Source: Burkholderiales bacterium
Lineage (GTDB): Bacteria; Pseudomonadota; Gammaproteobacteria; Burkholderiales; Burkholderiaceae_C
Length of the DNA stretch: 64,000 nt
NCBI GenBank assembly: GCA_016192425.1
Contig: JACPUE010000011.1
Coordinates: 1 to 64,000, forward strand
Direction of reading: 5' to 3'
In this document: positions 47,171 through 57,000 of the stretch, piece by piece
Numbering within the stretch: the first letter of the stretch is position 1
Layout of the letters: every line of letters begins with the position of its first letter
Program-made: the position numbers and the translations under genes
Notes under the pieces: generated by a model
What the model saw: the letters and a program-made list of their open reading frames with translations, nothing else
The model's database searches: none
Told to the model about the DNA's origin: nothing

Positions 47171-48793
47171 ATGAGCACCTCGGCATCCCCCACCGCTGAA
47201 GGCACGGCGCCCGCCTCGCAGCCCCAGCCCCCGGCCGCACCGCCCGCCCCACCGGCAGCCCATGCGCCGCTGCACGGCACGGCGTTGCTGCTGGGAACAT
47301 TGTCCCTGTCGCTGGCCACGTTCATGAACGTGCTGGACTCGTCCATTGCCAACGTCTCCATTCCGTCCATCGCTGGCGACCTGGGCGTGAGCCCCACCCA
47401 GGGCACCTGGGTCATCACCAGCTTTGGTGTGGCCAACGCCATTTCCGTGCCCTTGACCGGCTGGCTCACGCAGCGCTTTGGCGCGGTGCGCCTGTTCACC
47501 ATGAGCGTGCTGCTCTTTGTGCTCACCTCCTGGCTGTGCGGGTTTGCCTCCTCGCTGGAGATGCTGGTTTTCTTCCGCGTGCTGCAGGGTCTCGTGGCCG
47601 GGCCCATGATTCCGCTGTCGCAAACCCTCTTGCTGGCAAGCTATCCGCGCGCCTTGGCGGGCACAGCCCTGGCGCTGTGGGGGGTCACCACCCTGGTGGC
47701 GCCGGTGGTCGGGCCGCTGCTGGGCGGCTGGATCACCGACAACATCTCGTGGCCCTGGATTTTCTACATCAACGTACCCGTGGGCCTGTTGGCCGGGCTG
47801 CTCACCTGGGGCATCTACCGCCACCGTGAGACCCCTGTGCGCAAGCTGCCTATCGACACGGTGGGGCTGTCGCTGCTGGTGCTCTGGGTGGGTGCGCTGC
47901 AACTCATGCTCGACAAAGGCAAGGAGCTGGACTGGTTTGCCTCCGCAGAGATCACCATCCTGGCGGCAGTCGCAGTGGTGGCGTTTGCCGTGTTCCTGGT
48001 GTGGGAACTGACCGACAAGCACCCGGTTGTGGATCTGCGCCTCTTCGCACGGCGCAATTTCGCATTTGGCGCCATGGCACTCTCGGTTGCCTATGCGCTG
48101 TTTTTTGGCAACGTGGTGCTGCTGCCCCTGTGGCTGCAGCAATGGATGGGCTACACCGCCACTTCGGCGGGCATGGCGCTGGCGCCCGTGGGGGTGTTTG
48201 CCATCTTGCTCACCCCGCTGGTAGGCCGCAAGGTGGGCCAATGGGATCCGCGCCGCATGGCCACTGGCGCTTTTGTGGTCTTCAGCCTGGTGTTGTGGCT
48301 GCGCTCGCATTTCACGGTGCAAACGGATTTCATCCACATCCTGATCCCCACCCTGATCCAGGGTGCAGCGATGGCGTTCTTCTTCATCCCGCTGACCACC
48401 ATCACCCTGGCGGGGCTGCCGCCCGAGCGCATACCATCGGCAGCCGGCCTGAGCAACTTCACCCGCATCACTGCGGGCGCCATGGGAACCTCCATCTCCA
48501 CCACGCTGTGGGACAGCCGCGCCGCCATGCACCACGCCCACCTCACCGAAGGCCTGGTTCAAGGGCAAGGCGCCTTCGCAGCGGCGCTGGACCAACTCAC
48601 CACATCCGGTCTGAGCCAGGCCCAGGCACTCGCCCAAATCAACCGGATGATCGACCAGCAAGCCTATACCCGCGCCGCAGACGACATTTTTCTGGGATCA
48701 GCTGCCATCTTCCTGCTGCTGATCGGCATGATCTGGTTTACCCAGCGCCCCGCATCTGCGGGTGCAGCTGCCGATGCAGGTGGCGCACACTGA
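47171..48793 (+). CDS. emrB: EmrB-type DHA2 family MFS multidrug efflux pump
   Basis: A 540-aa proton-coupled transporter with 14 predicted membrane helices after a Pro/Ala-rich N-terminus. It has the DHA2 motif FMNVLDSSIANVSIPSI in helix 1, motif A-like GWLTQRFGAVRLF and motif C-like GVTTLVAPVVGPLLGGWI in helix 5. With EmrA and the NodT channel it forms a tripartite system exporting hydrophobic compounds across both membranes. Last gene of the operon, followed by a terminator. Confidence 0.93.
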   Translation: MSTSASPTAEGTAPASQPQPPAAPPAPPAAHAPLHGTALLLGTLSLSLATFMNVLDSSIANVSIPSIAGDLGVSPTQGTWVITSFGVANAISVPLTGWLTQRFGAVRLFTMSVLLFVLTSWLCGFASSLEMLVFFRVLQGLVAGPMIPLSQTLLLASYPRALAGTALALWGVTTLVAPVVGPLLGGWITDNISWPWIFYINVPVGLLAGLLTWGIYRHRETPVRKLPIDTVGLSLLVLWVGALQLMLDKGKELDWFASAEITILAAVAVVAFAVFLVWELTDKHPVVDLRLFARRNFAFGAMALSVAYALFFGNVVLLPLWLQQWMGYTATSAGMALAPVGVFAILLTPLVGRKVGQWDPRRMATGAFVVFSLVLWLRSHFTVQTDFIHILIPTLIQGAAMAFFFIPLTTITLAGLPPERIPSAAGLSNFTRITAGAMGTSISTTLWDSRAAMHHAHLTEGLVQGQGAFAAALDQLTTSGLSQAQALAQINRMIDQQAYTRAADDIFLGSAAIFLLLIGMIWFTQRPASAGAAADAGGAH

Positions 48794-48815
48794 TGCGCCC
48801 AGTGCTGCCATAAGG

Positions 48816-48845
48816 GAGGCCGTCCACCGTGACGGCCTTTTTCTT
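48816..48845 (+). terminator. Rho-independent terminator of the MarR-efflux operon
   Basis: Stem GGCCGTC / GACGGCC with a 6-nt loop, then TTTTTCTTTT, 25 bp after emrB. Confidence 0.85.
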
Positions 48846-48867
48846 TTGCGCATCTCTGCGGCACGTC

Positions 48868-49171
48868 CAATCGGCATAGGGGGCCTCCATTGTTGGAGGC
48901 ACCCCTGCTACACCACCCGGCATGCGGGTCCGCACCGGGCGGTTCGGGAGTTTGAGGTCAGGACAGGCGCGGTACTCCCAGCCGATCAAAGTACGCGATG
49001 GTGAGCACCGTCTTGAGCAGTCGGTCGCTGTTGCGCCACCAGCGGCGGCAGTTACCCGCCACCTGTTTGGCCACATCTTCCGATGCCCTCAGCACCTTGA
49101 GTTCCCGGTAGATCGTCCCCGGCCTTCTCCAGTGCTTGAGCTGGATCGCACGCAATCGGTGGCGCAGCCAT
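48868..49171 (-). pseudogene. 3' remnant of a group II intron with RT/maturase C-terminus
   Basis: On the minus strand only the last ~70 codons of a maturase remain (WLRHRLRAIQLKHWRRPG..., ending FDRLGVPRLS, stop at 48958), followed by the 3' ribozyme end (domain V/VI region 48868-48957). It is very similar to, but distinct from, the corresponding part of the intact intron at 49390-51025. The 5' part is lost. Lies 23 bp after the efflux operon terminator. Confidence 0.75.
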
Positions 49172-49389
49172 CTACGCCACCTCGCCTTGGTCACAAGAGC
49201 TTTGCGGTTTCTTGCCCGCTCGCCCTGCTCGGCAACGCCTTCTATGCGGTTCTTGTCCACGGACAAGCGATTTATGCTCCACGCTTCCTTCCCACACTCG
49301 GTCGCCCTCACGCAGTTGCGCTTCGCTTTGCTCACTGTGACCAGCTCGCAGCGGGACTTGCACCCGCAGGCGTACGCCCATGCTGGGCG
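49172..49389. other. Intron-remnant flank without a gene
   Basis: About 220 bp between the intron remnant and the 3' end of the intact intron. It has no homology to the full intron at the aligned position and no recognisable gene; it may be a rearranged part of the older intron or its target. Confidence 0.4.
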
Positions 49390-51025
49390 CAATCGGCATA
49401 GGGGGCCTCCATTGTAGGAGGCACCCCTGCCACACCACCCGGCATGCGGGTCCGCACCGGGCGGTTCGAGAGTTTGAGGTCATGACAGTCGTGGCAGTCC
49501 CAACCGGTCAAAGTACGCAATGGTCAACACGCGTTTGATGGCCCCGTCGCTGTTGCGCCACCACCTGTGGCAGTTGCCCGCCACCTGTTTGGCCACATCC
49601 TCCGAGGCCCCCAGCGCCTTGAGTTCCCGATAGATCGCCTTGGGCCGCTTCCAGTGTCTGAGCTGGATAGCCCTCAGTCGATGGCGTAGCCACTCGTCCA
49701 GCTCTCGCCAGACTCTTGGCGTTTGCGCCATCCCGAAGTACGCCTTCCAGCCCAGCAGGTAGGATCTGAGCTTCTGCACCACTTGCGCCATGCCGCGCCC
49801 TCCCGAGCGGCGCGTGAGCTGTCGGATGCGGGCCTTGAAGTTGTCCAGTGCCTTGTGGGCCACTGCACATTTGACTTCCTTGCCTTTGGCCACCCATAGC
49901 TCGTAGCCCAGGAATTTGCGCCCGAAGGCGCTGCCTACCGCGCTTTTGGCTTCGTTGATCTGAAGCTTCAAGCCCGCGTACAGTTTCCTGAGCAAGGCCA
50001 TGACCCGCTCACCAGCCCTTTTGCTGCCCACATAGACGTTGCAGTCGTCGGCGTAGCGCGCGAAGCTGTAACCCCGCACCTCCAATGCCTTGTCCACTTC
50101 GTCCAGCAGCACGTTGGCCAGCAGTGGGGACAGCGGCCCGCCCTGAGGCGTGCCCAGATGGCGATCAACCACCACTCCACCATCCATGATCCCGGCGTTG
50201 AGGTACGCCCGGATCAGCCGGATCACTCCAGCGTCGTCTGTGCGTTTCTTGAGCCTGTCGATCAGGATGTCGTGGTTGACCCGGTCAAAGAATTGGGCCA
50301 GGTCTACGTCCACCACCACGCGTTTGCCCGATTGGACGTACGCACGCGCGGCCTTGACCGCGTCGTGGGCTCGTCTGCCGGGGCGAAACCCGTGGCTGTG
50401 CTCGCTGAAGGTGGGATCGATGATGGGTTGCAGTATCTGCAGCAGTGCTTGCTGGATCAGTCGATCTGTCACCGTAGGGATGCCCAGCTCGCGCTGGCTC
50501 CCGTCGGGTTTGGGGATCATCACCTTGCGTACCGGGCTGGGCCGGTAGCGTCCTGTCAGCAGTGCAGATCGGATGTCGGGCCAGCTTTGGCGTATGACCT
50601 GGGCGGTTTGCTCGATGTCGAGCCCATCGACCCCGGCTGCGCCTTTGTTGGCCTTGACCCGTTTCCATGCTGTCTGCAGGTTCTGTCTCGTCAGCGCCGC
50701 CTGCAGCAGGCCTCCTGTGCCTGCTATCGGCTTTGCCGTCCCTGTGGCTGGGTGTTCGTGCAACGTACCTCGGGTTTCGTCGCTGGCAGTGTCTGGCCCG
50801 GCTTCACCGTGCCGCCTTCCTGCCCGCCCGGATTGCTCCGGCATCTGACGCATGACCTTGTGGCTTTGCATGTCCTCAGTCACTCACTCTCGTTCGGTCC
50901 TTCGCTCTTGCCTTGTGGCCTCAGCGGCCCCGGCTCCAGCTACTACGACCTCTGCTGACTTCTCGCTGCGGCAATGCCGTCGCCCTTTCAGGCGTGAGGC
51001 GAGATCTCCCCAGGTAAGAACGCAC
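49390..51025 (-). mobile_element. Group II intron
   Basis: Minus-strand intron. The 5' end is placed near 51021-51025, where the minus strand reads GTGCGTTCTTACC (GUGYG-like start), followed by ribozyme sequence up to the maturase gene. The 3' end, placed at about 49390, is where similarity to the older copy (from 48868) stops; the GC-rich domain V candidate is GAACCGCCCGGTGCGGACCC and its complement-like GCATGCCGGGTGGT. Exact boundaries and class are not proven by sequence inspection alone. Confidence 0.75.
49480..50871 (-). CDS. ltrA: Group II intron reverse transcriptase/maturase
   Basis: A 463-aa protein from ATG 50871 (a GTG at 50883 would add four residues). RT domain blocks: TAWKRVKANKGAAGVDG, IPKPDGSQRELGIPTVTDR, FSEHSHGFRPGRRAHDA, DVDLAQFFDRVNHDIL, GTPQGGPLSPLLANVLLDEVD and the catalytic YADD (FARYADDCNVYV). 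A maturase (X) domain follows, with KLRSYLLGWKAYFGMAQ and the conserved WWRNSD...YFDRLGLPRLS end. No HNH endonuclease domain is visible. It needs the surrounding intron RNA to splice and move. All RT motifs are intact, so it may be active. Confidence 0.93.
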   Translation of the reverse strand: MQSHKVMRQMPEQSGRAGRRHGEAGPDTASDETRGTLHEHPATGTAKPIAGTGGLLQAALTRQNLQTAWKRVKANKGAAGVDGLDIEQTAQVIRQSWPDIRSALLTGRYRPSPVRKVMIPKPDGSQRELGIPTVTDRLIQQALLQILQPIIDPTFSEHSHGFRPGRRAHDAVKAARAYVQSGKRVVVDVDLAQFFDRVNHDILIDRLKKRTDDAGVIRLIRAYLNAGIMDGGVVVDRHLGTPQGGPLSPLLANVLLDEVDKALEVRGYSFARYADDCNVYVGSKRAGERVMALLRKLYAGLKLQINEAKSAVGSAFGRKFLGYELWVAKGKEVKCAVAHKALDNFKARIRQLTRRSGGRGMAQVVQKLRSYLLGWKAYFGMAQTPRVWRELDEWLRHRLRAIQLRHWKRPKAIYRELKALGASEDVAKQVAGNCHRWWRNSDGAIKRVLTIAYFDRLGLPRLS

Positions 51026-51026
51026 A

Positions 51027-51989
51027 CCTTCATCGCACAACCGCCGCATTTACACCCTGAACAACAAGACCCGCGTCATGGGACTTGGCCCCGTGCATCG
51101 CATCTCCTTCGACGAAGCCACCAAGCGGGCACGCAAAATTCGCGTGCTGCTGGATGACGGCATTGACCCGCTGGCCGAGCGTGACCACAAGAAGGCAGAG
51201 CAAGCCCTGAGCAAAACCTTCAAGGAGTGCGCGGCAGAATTCATCCGCAGCCATGAAGCGGGCTGGAAGTCCGCGAAGCACACCGCACAGTGGTCGGCAA
51301 CGCTGGAAGCCTACGCTTACCCCACTATCGGAGACTTGGCGGTACAGAACATCAAGGTGGCACACGTCAAGAAGGTCATCGAACCGATCTGGCGCACCAA
51401 GAATGAAACCGCCGAGCGGGTTCGATCTCGCATCGAGAAGGTTCTGGCGTGGGCCACCGTACATGGCTATCGAACCGGCGACAACCCGGCACGATGGTCA
51501 GGCTACCTCAGCGAAATCTTCCCCAAACGGGCTGCTGTGCGTAAGGTGAAGCATCATCCTGCACTACCGTATTTGGAGCTACCTGCCTTCATGCGCCTGC
51601 TGGAAAACACCGCAGGTCGAGGCGGATGGGTGCTGCGCTTCCTGATCCTGACCGCCACCAGAACGACCGAGACGCGAGCCGCCGAATGGTCGGAAATCGA
51701 CATGGAAGAACGCCTGTGGTGCATTCCGGCTGAACGCATGAAGGCATCACGCCCGCACCGTGTTCCGCTGTCGGAGCCAGCGATGGAAATCCTGCGCTAC
51801 ATGAAGGCCATCAACGATGCACACCCCACGCCATCGAAGTACGTCTTCAACGGCCAGACCTGGGGCAAGCATCCCTCGGAGGCCATCATGTTGATGCGGC
51901 TGAAACACATGGGCCGCACCGACATTGTTCCGCACGGCTTGTCCAGGCGACGGTGGCGACTTCTTGCCAGACTCGATTTCATGGCATAG
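51027..51989 (+). pseudogene. P4-type tyrosine integrase, truncated at both ends
   Basis: The frame reads RIYTLNNKTRVMGLGPVHRISFDEATKRAR..., which is integrase sequence that begins in mid-domain right at the group II intron's 5' end; the N-terminal ~50-60 residues are missing. The core continues with the first catalytic Arg region (ILTATRTTETRAAEWSEID) and stops matching at DIVPHG (about 51940), just where the catalytic HGFR motif should be; the reading frame then runs into unrelated sequence. The His-x-x-Arg and Tyr catalytic residues are absent, so it cannot recombine. Confidence 0.85.
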
Positions 51990-51996
51990 TATGCCA
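51982..51996. promoter_or_regulatory. ParD operator palindrome TGGCATAGTATGCCA
   Basis: A perfect 15-bp odd palindrome 28 bp before the parD start codon, in the likely promoter; ParD/ParDE complexes usually repress their own promoter through such sites. Confidence 0.65.
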
Positions 51997-52023
51997 ATGC
52001 ACACATTGATTCAGGAGGCTCCC

Positions 52024-52302
52024 ATGCCAACCCGAAACGTTGTCCTGACCGACCATCAGGCTCACTTTGTCGAACAGCTCGTCACCTCCGGGCGTTACCA
52101 GAACGCCAGCGAAGTTCTGCGCGAAGGGCTGAGGCTGGTTGAGCGCCGGGAAGCGGAAGACGAAATGCGTCTTGCCGCCTTGCGTGATGCGGCCAGTGTG
52201 GGCATTGCAGACATCGAGGTCGGCAACTTCCGTAGTTTTAGCTCGGCAGACATGCTTGGTCAGCATCTGGCTGCACTGACTTCCGAAGTGATTGGCGCGT
52301 AG
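52024..52302 (+). CDS. parD: Type II toxin-antitoxin antitoxin, ParD family
   Basis: A 92-aa antitoxin from ATG 52024, with a strong AGGAGG ribosome binding site 7 bp upstream. The N-terminal ribbon-helix-helix reads MPTRNVVLTDHQAHFVEQLVTSGRYQNASEVLREGLRLVE, the classic ParD/CopG pattern with the 'GRYQNASEVLREGLRLLE' core; the C-terminal part wraps the toxin. The stop overlaps the ParE GTG start by 1 nt. Next to degraded integrases, the pair may stabilise this genomic island. Confidence 0.92.
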   Translation: MPTRNVVLTDHQAHFVEQLVTSGRYQNASEVLREGLRLVERREAEDEMRLAALRDAASVGIADIEVGNFRSFSSADMLGQHLAALTSEVIGA

Positions 52303-52646
52303 TGGTCGAACGGATTTGGACTGTTCGCCTATCGGCTGCCGCCGAGGCTGACTTTCGCCAGATTCTGCGCTGGACGGTAGATCATTTCAGCTCCGCGCAG
52401 GCGCGAATTTATGCCGAAACCCTGTCAACAGCACTGAAAGACCTATGCGCCGGCCCATCCATCATTGGGGTCAAGGAACGGCCGGAAATCGGTAGCAACA
52501 TCTGGACACTCCATGTCGCGCGGAACGGTCGCAAGGGGCGACATTTCATTATGTTCCGAGTCGGCGCCGCCCAAGATAGCAAGGTGATCGACGTTCTTCG
52601 GCTCCTGCATGACGGCATGGATCTGGCAAAGCACATGCCATCGTAA
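52302..52646 (+). CDS. parE: Type II toxin, RelE/ParE family
   Basis: A 114-aa toxin starting at GTG 52302. ParE pattern: VRLSAAAEADFRQILRWTVDHFSSAQARIYAETL, then the beta-sheet IWTLHVARNGRKGRHFIMFRV and the C-terminal IDVLRLLHDGMDLAKHMP, the typical 'I.V.RILH..MD...H' end. ParE toxins inhibit DNA gyrase; RelE-like relatives cut mRNA. Sequence fits ParE better. Co-translated with parD. Confidence 0.9.
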   Translation: MVERIWTVRLSAAAEADFRQILRWTVDHFSSAQARIYAETLSTALKDLCAGPSIIGVKERPEIGSNIWTLHVARNGRKGRHFIMFRVGAAQDSKVIDVLRLLHDGMDLAKHMPS

Positions 52647-52726
52647 GGCATGAGTCCCATGCCATTCTTCTTGACTCTTGAAGTATCCTATACGGCTATA
52701 AATTCGGGAACCTCACGCACGTAGCG

Positions 52727-53045
52727 TCATCCATCCGATGCTCCTCGAATAGCAATGATGGTCGCCCTGCTCACTTGGTAGCTCGCCGCCATGCTGCTGA
52801 CCGTCGCCCCTGCCGCCAGGGCTTTACGAATCGCACGCTGCTGGTCTGGCGTGGTCTTGGATGGCCGCCCCATGTGCGTGCCAGCCGCACGGGCACAGGC
52901 CTGACCGGCTTGGGTGCGTTCAATAATCAAGTCCCGCTCAAAGTCGGCAACCGCCGCCAGCATCTTGACCATCAACGCGCCAGCGGATGAAGTCAGGTCG
53001 AGGTTGCCAAGCTGCAAGACCACGAGCCGGACACCCCGCATCATC
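52727..53045 (-). pseudogene. C-terminal stub of a Tn3-type resolvase/serine recombinase
   Basis: The minus-strand frame matches a resolvase only from RGVRLVVLQLGNLDLTSSAGALMVKMLAAVADFERDLIIERTQAG to the C-terminal HTH (GRPSKTTPDQQRAIRKALAAGATVSSMA...), written here in parts. The catalytic N-terminal Ser domain is missing; upstream of the RGV point the frame runs into the antisense of an unrelated recombinase gene. It marks an old transposon end. Confidence 0.8.
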
Positions 53046-53101
53046 GCGAAGCTGTCGGCATGGTGGAAGAACGCGCCACCTGGCAACAGCGTCATCGCAA
53101 G

Positions 53102-54000
53102 ATGCCTCGGCCAGACGCTTACACAGTAGAGGCCGCCGTGCGGCGCTACCTCCAGGAACGTCGTCAGCTTGGCTTCGCCCTGAAGTCCCCCGGTACCGAG
53201 TTGCTGCGGTTCGCTCGGTTCGCCGACGCCCAAGGTCATCGCGGAGCGCTGACGCAGGAGCTTCAGCTCGAATGGGCGTGACAACATGTCCTGCGAACCA
53301 GTGCTGTCACCGCAGCCCGAAGGCTCGAGATCGTTCGACCCTTCGCGGCCTACTACCGTCAGTTCGAGATTGACACCGAGGTGCCGCCAACCGGGATCCT
53401 TGGGCGCGGGCACAGAAGGTCACACCCCACATCTACACTGACCAGGAGGTCTGCGAGTTGCTTGAGCAAGCGGGGCGCTTGCCCCCCGAGGCGGCCTGCG
53501 CCCGCTGATGTACCGCACACTGTTCGGCCTCATCGCCGCTGCGGGGCTCAGAGTCTCCGAGGCCTTGAAGTTGCAGGTCGAAGATGTTGATCTGGAGGGT
53601 GCCACGATCACCGTACGCCAGACCAAGTTCCACAAGTCCAGATGCCTACCTCTGCATGTGAGCGTCGTGCGCGCCCTGTCGGAGTACCGACAGGTACGAG
53701 ACCAACACGCTGATCCCGGGCCGAATGCTCTGTTCTTCATCTCGCGCATTGGCGGCATCTTGCCAGTCGGTACGGTGCAGAACGTCTTCAGACGCATGCG
53801 TCCTCGGCTCGGGTGGCAGGCGCGCGGCGACCACGCCAACCCTCGCATCCATGACCTGCGCCACACCATGGTGGTCCGCCGCGTCCAACTGTGGCACGAG
53901 GCCAGAGCGTCCATCGATCACGCCATGTTCTGGCTGCGCACCTACCTCGGCCACGCCAAGATCTCCGACACCTACTGGTACCTCAGTTGGAGGGGGCGAT
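53102..54000 (+). pseudogene. XerC-like tyrosine recombinase, broken
   Basis: Starts MPRPDAYTVEAAVRRYLQER..., runs to an in-frame stop at 53279-53281, continues in the same frame (VLRTSAVTAARRLEIVRPFA), then needs a frameshift near 53405 to reach the catalytic domain RTLFGLIAAAGLRVSEALKLQ...RIHDLRHTMVVRR...YLGHAKISDTYWYLS. Arg, His-x-x-Arg and the Tyr region are still visible, but the C-terminus is cut after DTYWYLS by the PKS stop region. Nonfunctional as read. Confidence 0.8.
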
Positions 54001-54001
54001 G

Positions 54002-57000
54002 CTAACCGGCGCTCTCGCTGAAGCGGCCTGCGATGCGCGGCGCGCGGCGGGGTCGCCGGTCGACCGCCGACAGCAGCGCGCGCAGCGCCTTGTTGAACGC
54101 GTCGGGCGCGTTGAGGAATGGCAGGTGCCCGGCCTGCTCGACGACCACGAACCTTGCGTGGTCGATGCCCTTTTTCAGCAGCGCCACCTGGTCGATGGGG
54201 AACGCGATGTCATGGCTGCCGGCCACCACCAGTGTGGGCACCTCGATCTCCTGCAGACGGCTTCGTGTGTCGAATGTGAACAGGCTCGAGATGAAGTTCA
54301 TCAGGGCCTGCGGATCGACCGTCAAATGGCATTGCCGAATGATCGACAGGCTGCGCGTCACTTCCGGCGCCAGAAAGTCGGCGCCGTAGATGTTGCTGAA
54401 CTCCATCTGGTAGGTCAGCAACGGCGAGTCGGAGTAGTCCTCCAGATCCTTCTGGCTGACACCCCGCATGCGCGCATCGGTGGGTGTGGTGCACACCAGC
54501 GTCAGCGACGCCAGGCGCCTTGGGTGGCGCAGCGCCGCCAACTGCGCGATGTTGCCGGCCACGCACCAGCCCACCAGATGCACCTGCTCGATGCCGAGGG
54601 CGTCCATCAGTTCGATCAGGTCGTCGGCCAGATCCTCGAAGCTGAAGCCGACACCCGTGTAGACGCTGCCGGCATGACCCGGCAGGTGCGGAAAGATCAA
54701 CCGGTGGTCGGCGCCGAACTCGCGGATCTGGTCGTCCCAGATCGACTTGCCGAAGGCCAACGCGGTGAGGAAGATCAGTGCCGGGCCCTGGCCGCATTCG
54801 AAGTACTCGCAGGTCTGGCCGCGGCTGCTGACGAACTCGCCGCGGCTCAGGCGCGCCGCGTGGTCCAGGGCCGTCTCGCTGCGCCCGGCCGCCAGCAGGC
54901 GTTGCAGCACACGTTCGTGCAGGTCGTCCGGCACGCTCGGCACGGCGACGGTGCCGGCCGGCTCGCTGCCCAGGTGCCGGTCAGCGAGCCGGCGGGCCAG
55001 CAGGTCGACACTGAGCGCCTCGCCGGCGGCCACGCCGAACAGACCGACATCCACCGACGCGCCGTAGCGCTGCTGCAGGCGGGCAAACACCAGCCCCCAG
55101 GTGAGCGAACTGAGCCCAGCGGTGGCGAGGTCTCGCGCGGGGTCGAGGGCGACGTCGTCGCCCACCGCGTCGGCGCAGGTTCGGAGCACCAGGCCATGGA
55201 TCGCCTCGCGCTCGGCAGCCTGGCCGGCGTCCTGCGCCGGATCGGCATCGGACGGCGGCGCGGCATCGCGCACGAACGCAGACAACTGCGGCGCGGAGAT
55301 GGCCTGCTGTCGGTAGCCGGCGCGGCGCAGCGCGGCCTGCAGCGCCTGGGCGTCGGGCAGGCGCTTGCCGGCCACCGGTGGCCACAGGTCGGTCAGGTCC
55401 ATGATCAGTCGCAGCCCGTCGCACTCGACCGGGCCCACCACGAAGACCAGGCCGTCGGCTTCGCCCGCCGCGGCACGCCGCTCCAGCAGGTCTGCCGCCT
55501 CGCTGGCGCAGGGGTCCTGCAGGTTCACCACCACCAGATCGAAGTGGCAGCCTTCCAGCCGCTCGAGCAACGCGCCAGGCACCAGCGGCGTGAGCGCTGA
55601 AAAGTCCACGCCGGGCACCTGTTCGCGCCCGCGCTCCACCATCGCCTGCGCCACCGGCGACCATCCCGACACCATGCGGCAGCTCACCGGCACACCGGGC
55701 GCCGCCGACTCGGCCAAGGCCGCGATGAATTCCATGCCGCCGGCGCCGATCATCAGCATCGACAACTGCTCCTGACCCGCCCCCCGTTCGGCCAGGTACA
55801 TCGACGCGGCCAGGCGGTGCACGAATGCCAGCTTGGAATCGGCGGTGAGCATGCCCGCCAGGCGAGAGAAGGCCGCCGCGAGGTGTTCCGGGCCGGGCCG
55901 CACGCCATCGAGCATGCCGCTCAGAATGGCCGCCAGCAATTCGCAGTACGGCTGCGATTCGGGCAGTGCGCGCAACCCGATGTCGTACTGCGAGCGAAGC
56001 TGGTCGAGATCCTTGCGGCTGCGGACGGAGGCCGGCAAGGCCAGGCGCAGGCCGGTGGGATCGGACACCAGGAAGGGAGTGGCCATCATGCGCTTAACGA
56101 TGTAGGCCGCCATCATGCCGGTGACATCCGGCGACGCGGCGCCGAGGCGCACCAGACCGGGCCGGCCGGACGCCGACAGCCGCTCGCGCACGCGGGCCAC
56201 CACGTGCGTGGCCAGGCCCATGAGCTGCTGGCGGCGGCCGCCCAGGCCCGCGGCGCCTTGCGGTTGGGCCAGGTACGCGGCCAGCCGGTCGGCCGCCTCC
56301 ATGGCACCGCTCGGCAACCGCAGGTACAGGGCAAAGGAGCCGTCGGGTGCGCGGCGCTCCTCGAAGGCCACCCCCTTGTCGCTGAACACGGCGTAGACGA
56401 TGCCCACGGTGGTGAGCCGCAGGTATTCCGCGACACCGCTGACCTGCTCTTCGATGTAGCGCTCGATGTCGGCCACCGTGCTGGCCGACTGCAGCAGCTT
56501 CGGGGCCGCCCCCACGGCGCCCACCACCGCCTTTGCCGGCGCCTCGGGCGCGGGATGGCGCGCCAAGGCCGCCTGCCGTGGTGGCTTGGGCGTGGGCGCC
56601 GGGCTGGCAGGCCCTGCAGGCGCCCGAGCTTCCTCGCGCCCGGCCCCCGGCCAGAAAGCACGCAACTCGAACGGCGCCCCCGGCAGCGACACCCGCCGCC
56701 GAGGGCCACCAGCCCATGGGCCCGCGCCCCAATCGACGGTGGCACCGGCCACCCAGCGGCGCGCCAGCGCCTGAAGGTCATCGGCGGCAGCCGACGCCAG
56801 CGTGGCGCCCTCACCCGCCGCCGGTGCGGCCCCTGCCTCCGCAGAGCAGACGACCCGGGCGTCGTCGGCGCCGTCGAGCCAGGCCCGCAGCGCTTGCGCG
56901 GCGGAGTCCGGCGAGTGGGCGACCCAGGCCAGGCGGTGGGCGAACGCGCGCCGGCCCACCCGCAGCGTGTGGGCCACATCGCACAGCCGCAAGCGGCTGC

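Noticed and set aside
48868-49482. Two similar ~90-bp blocks considered as a CRISPR or tandem repeat
   Set aside because: They are only two copies, 520 bp apart, and each is contiguous with maturase C-terminal coding sequence, so they are group II intron 3' ends.
52727-53413. Full-length resolvase gene on the minus strand
   Set aside because: Only the part up to about 53045 matches a resolvase; the N-terminal half of the frame is antisense to a tyrosine recombinase fragment.
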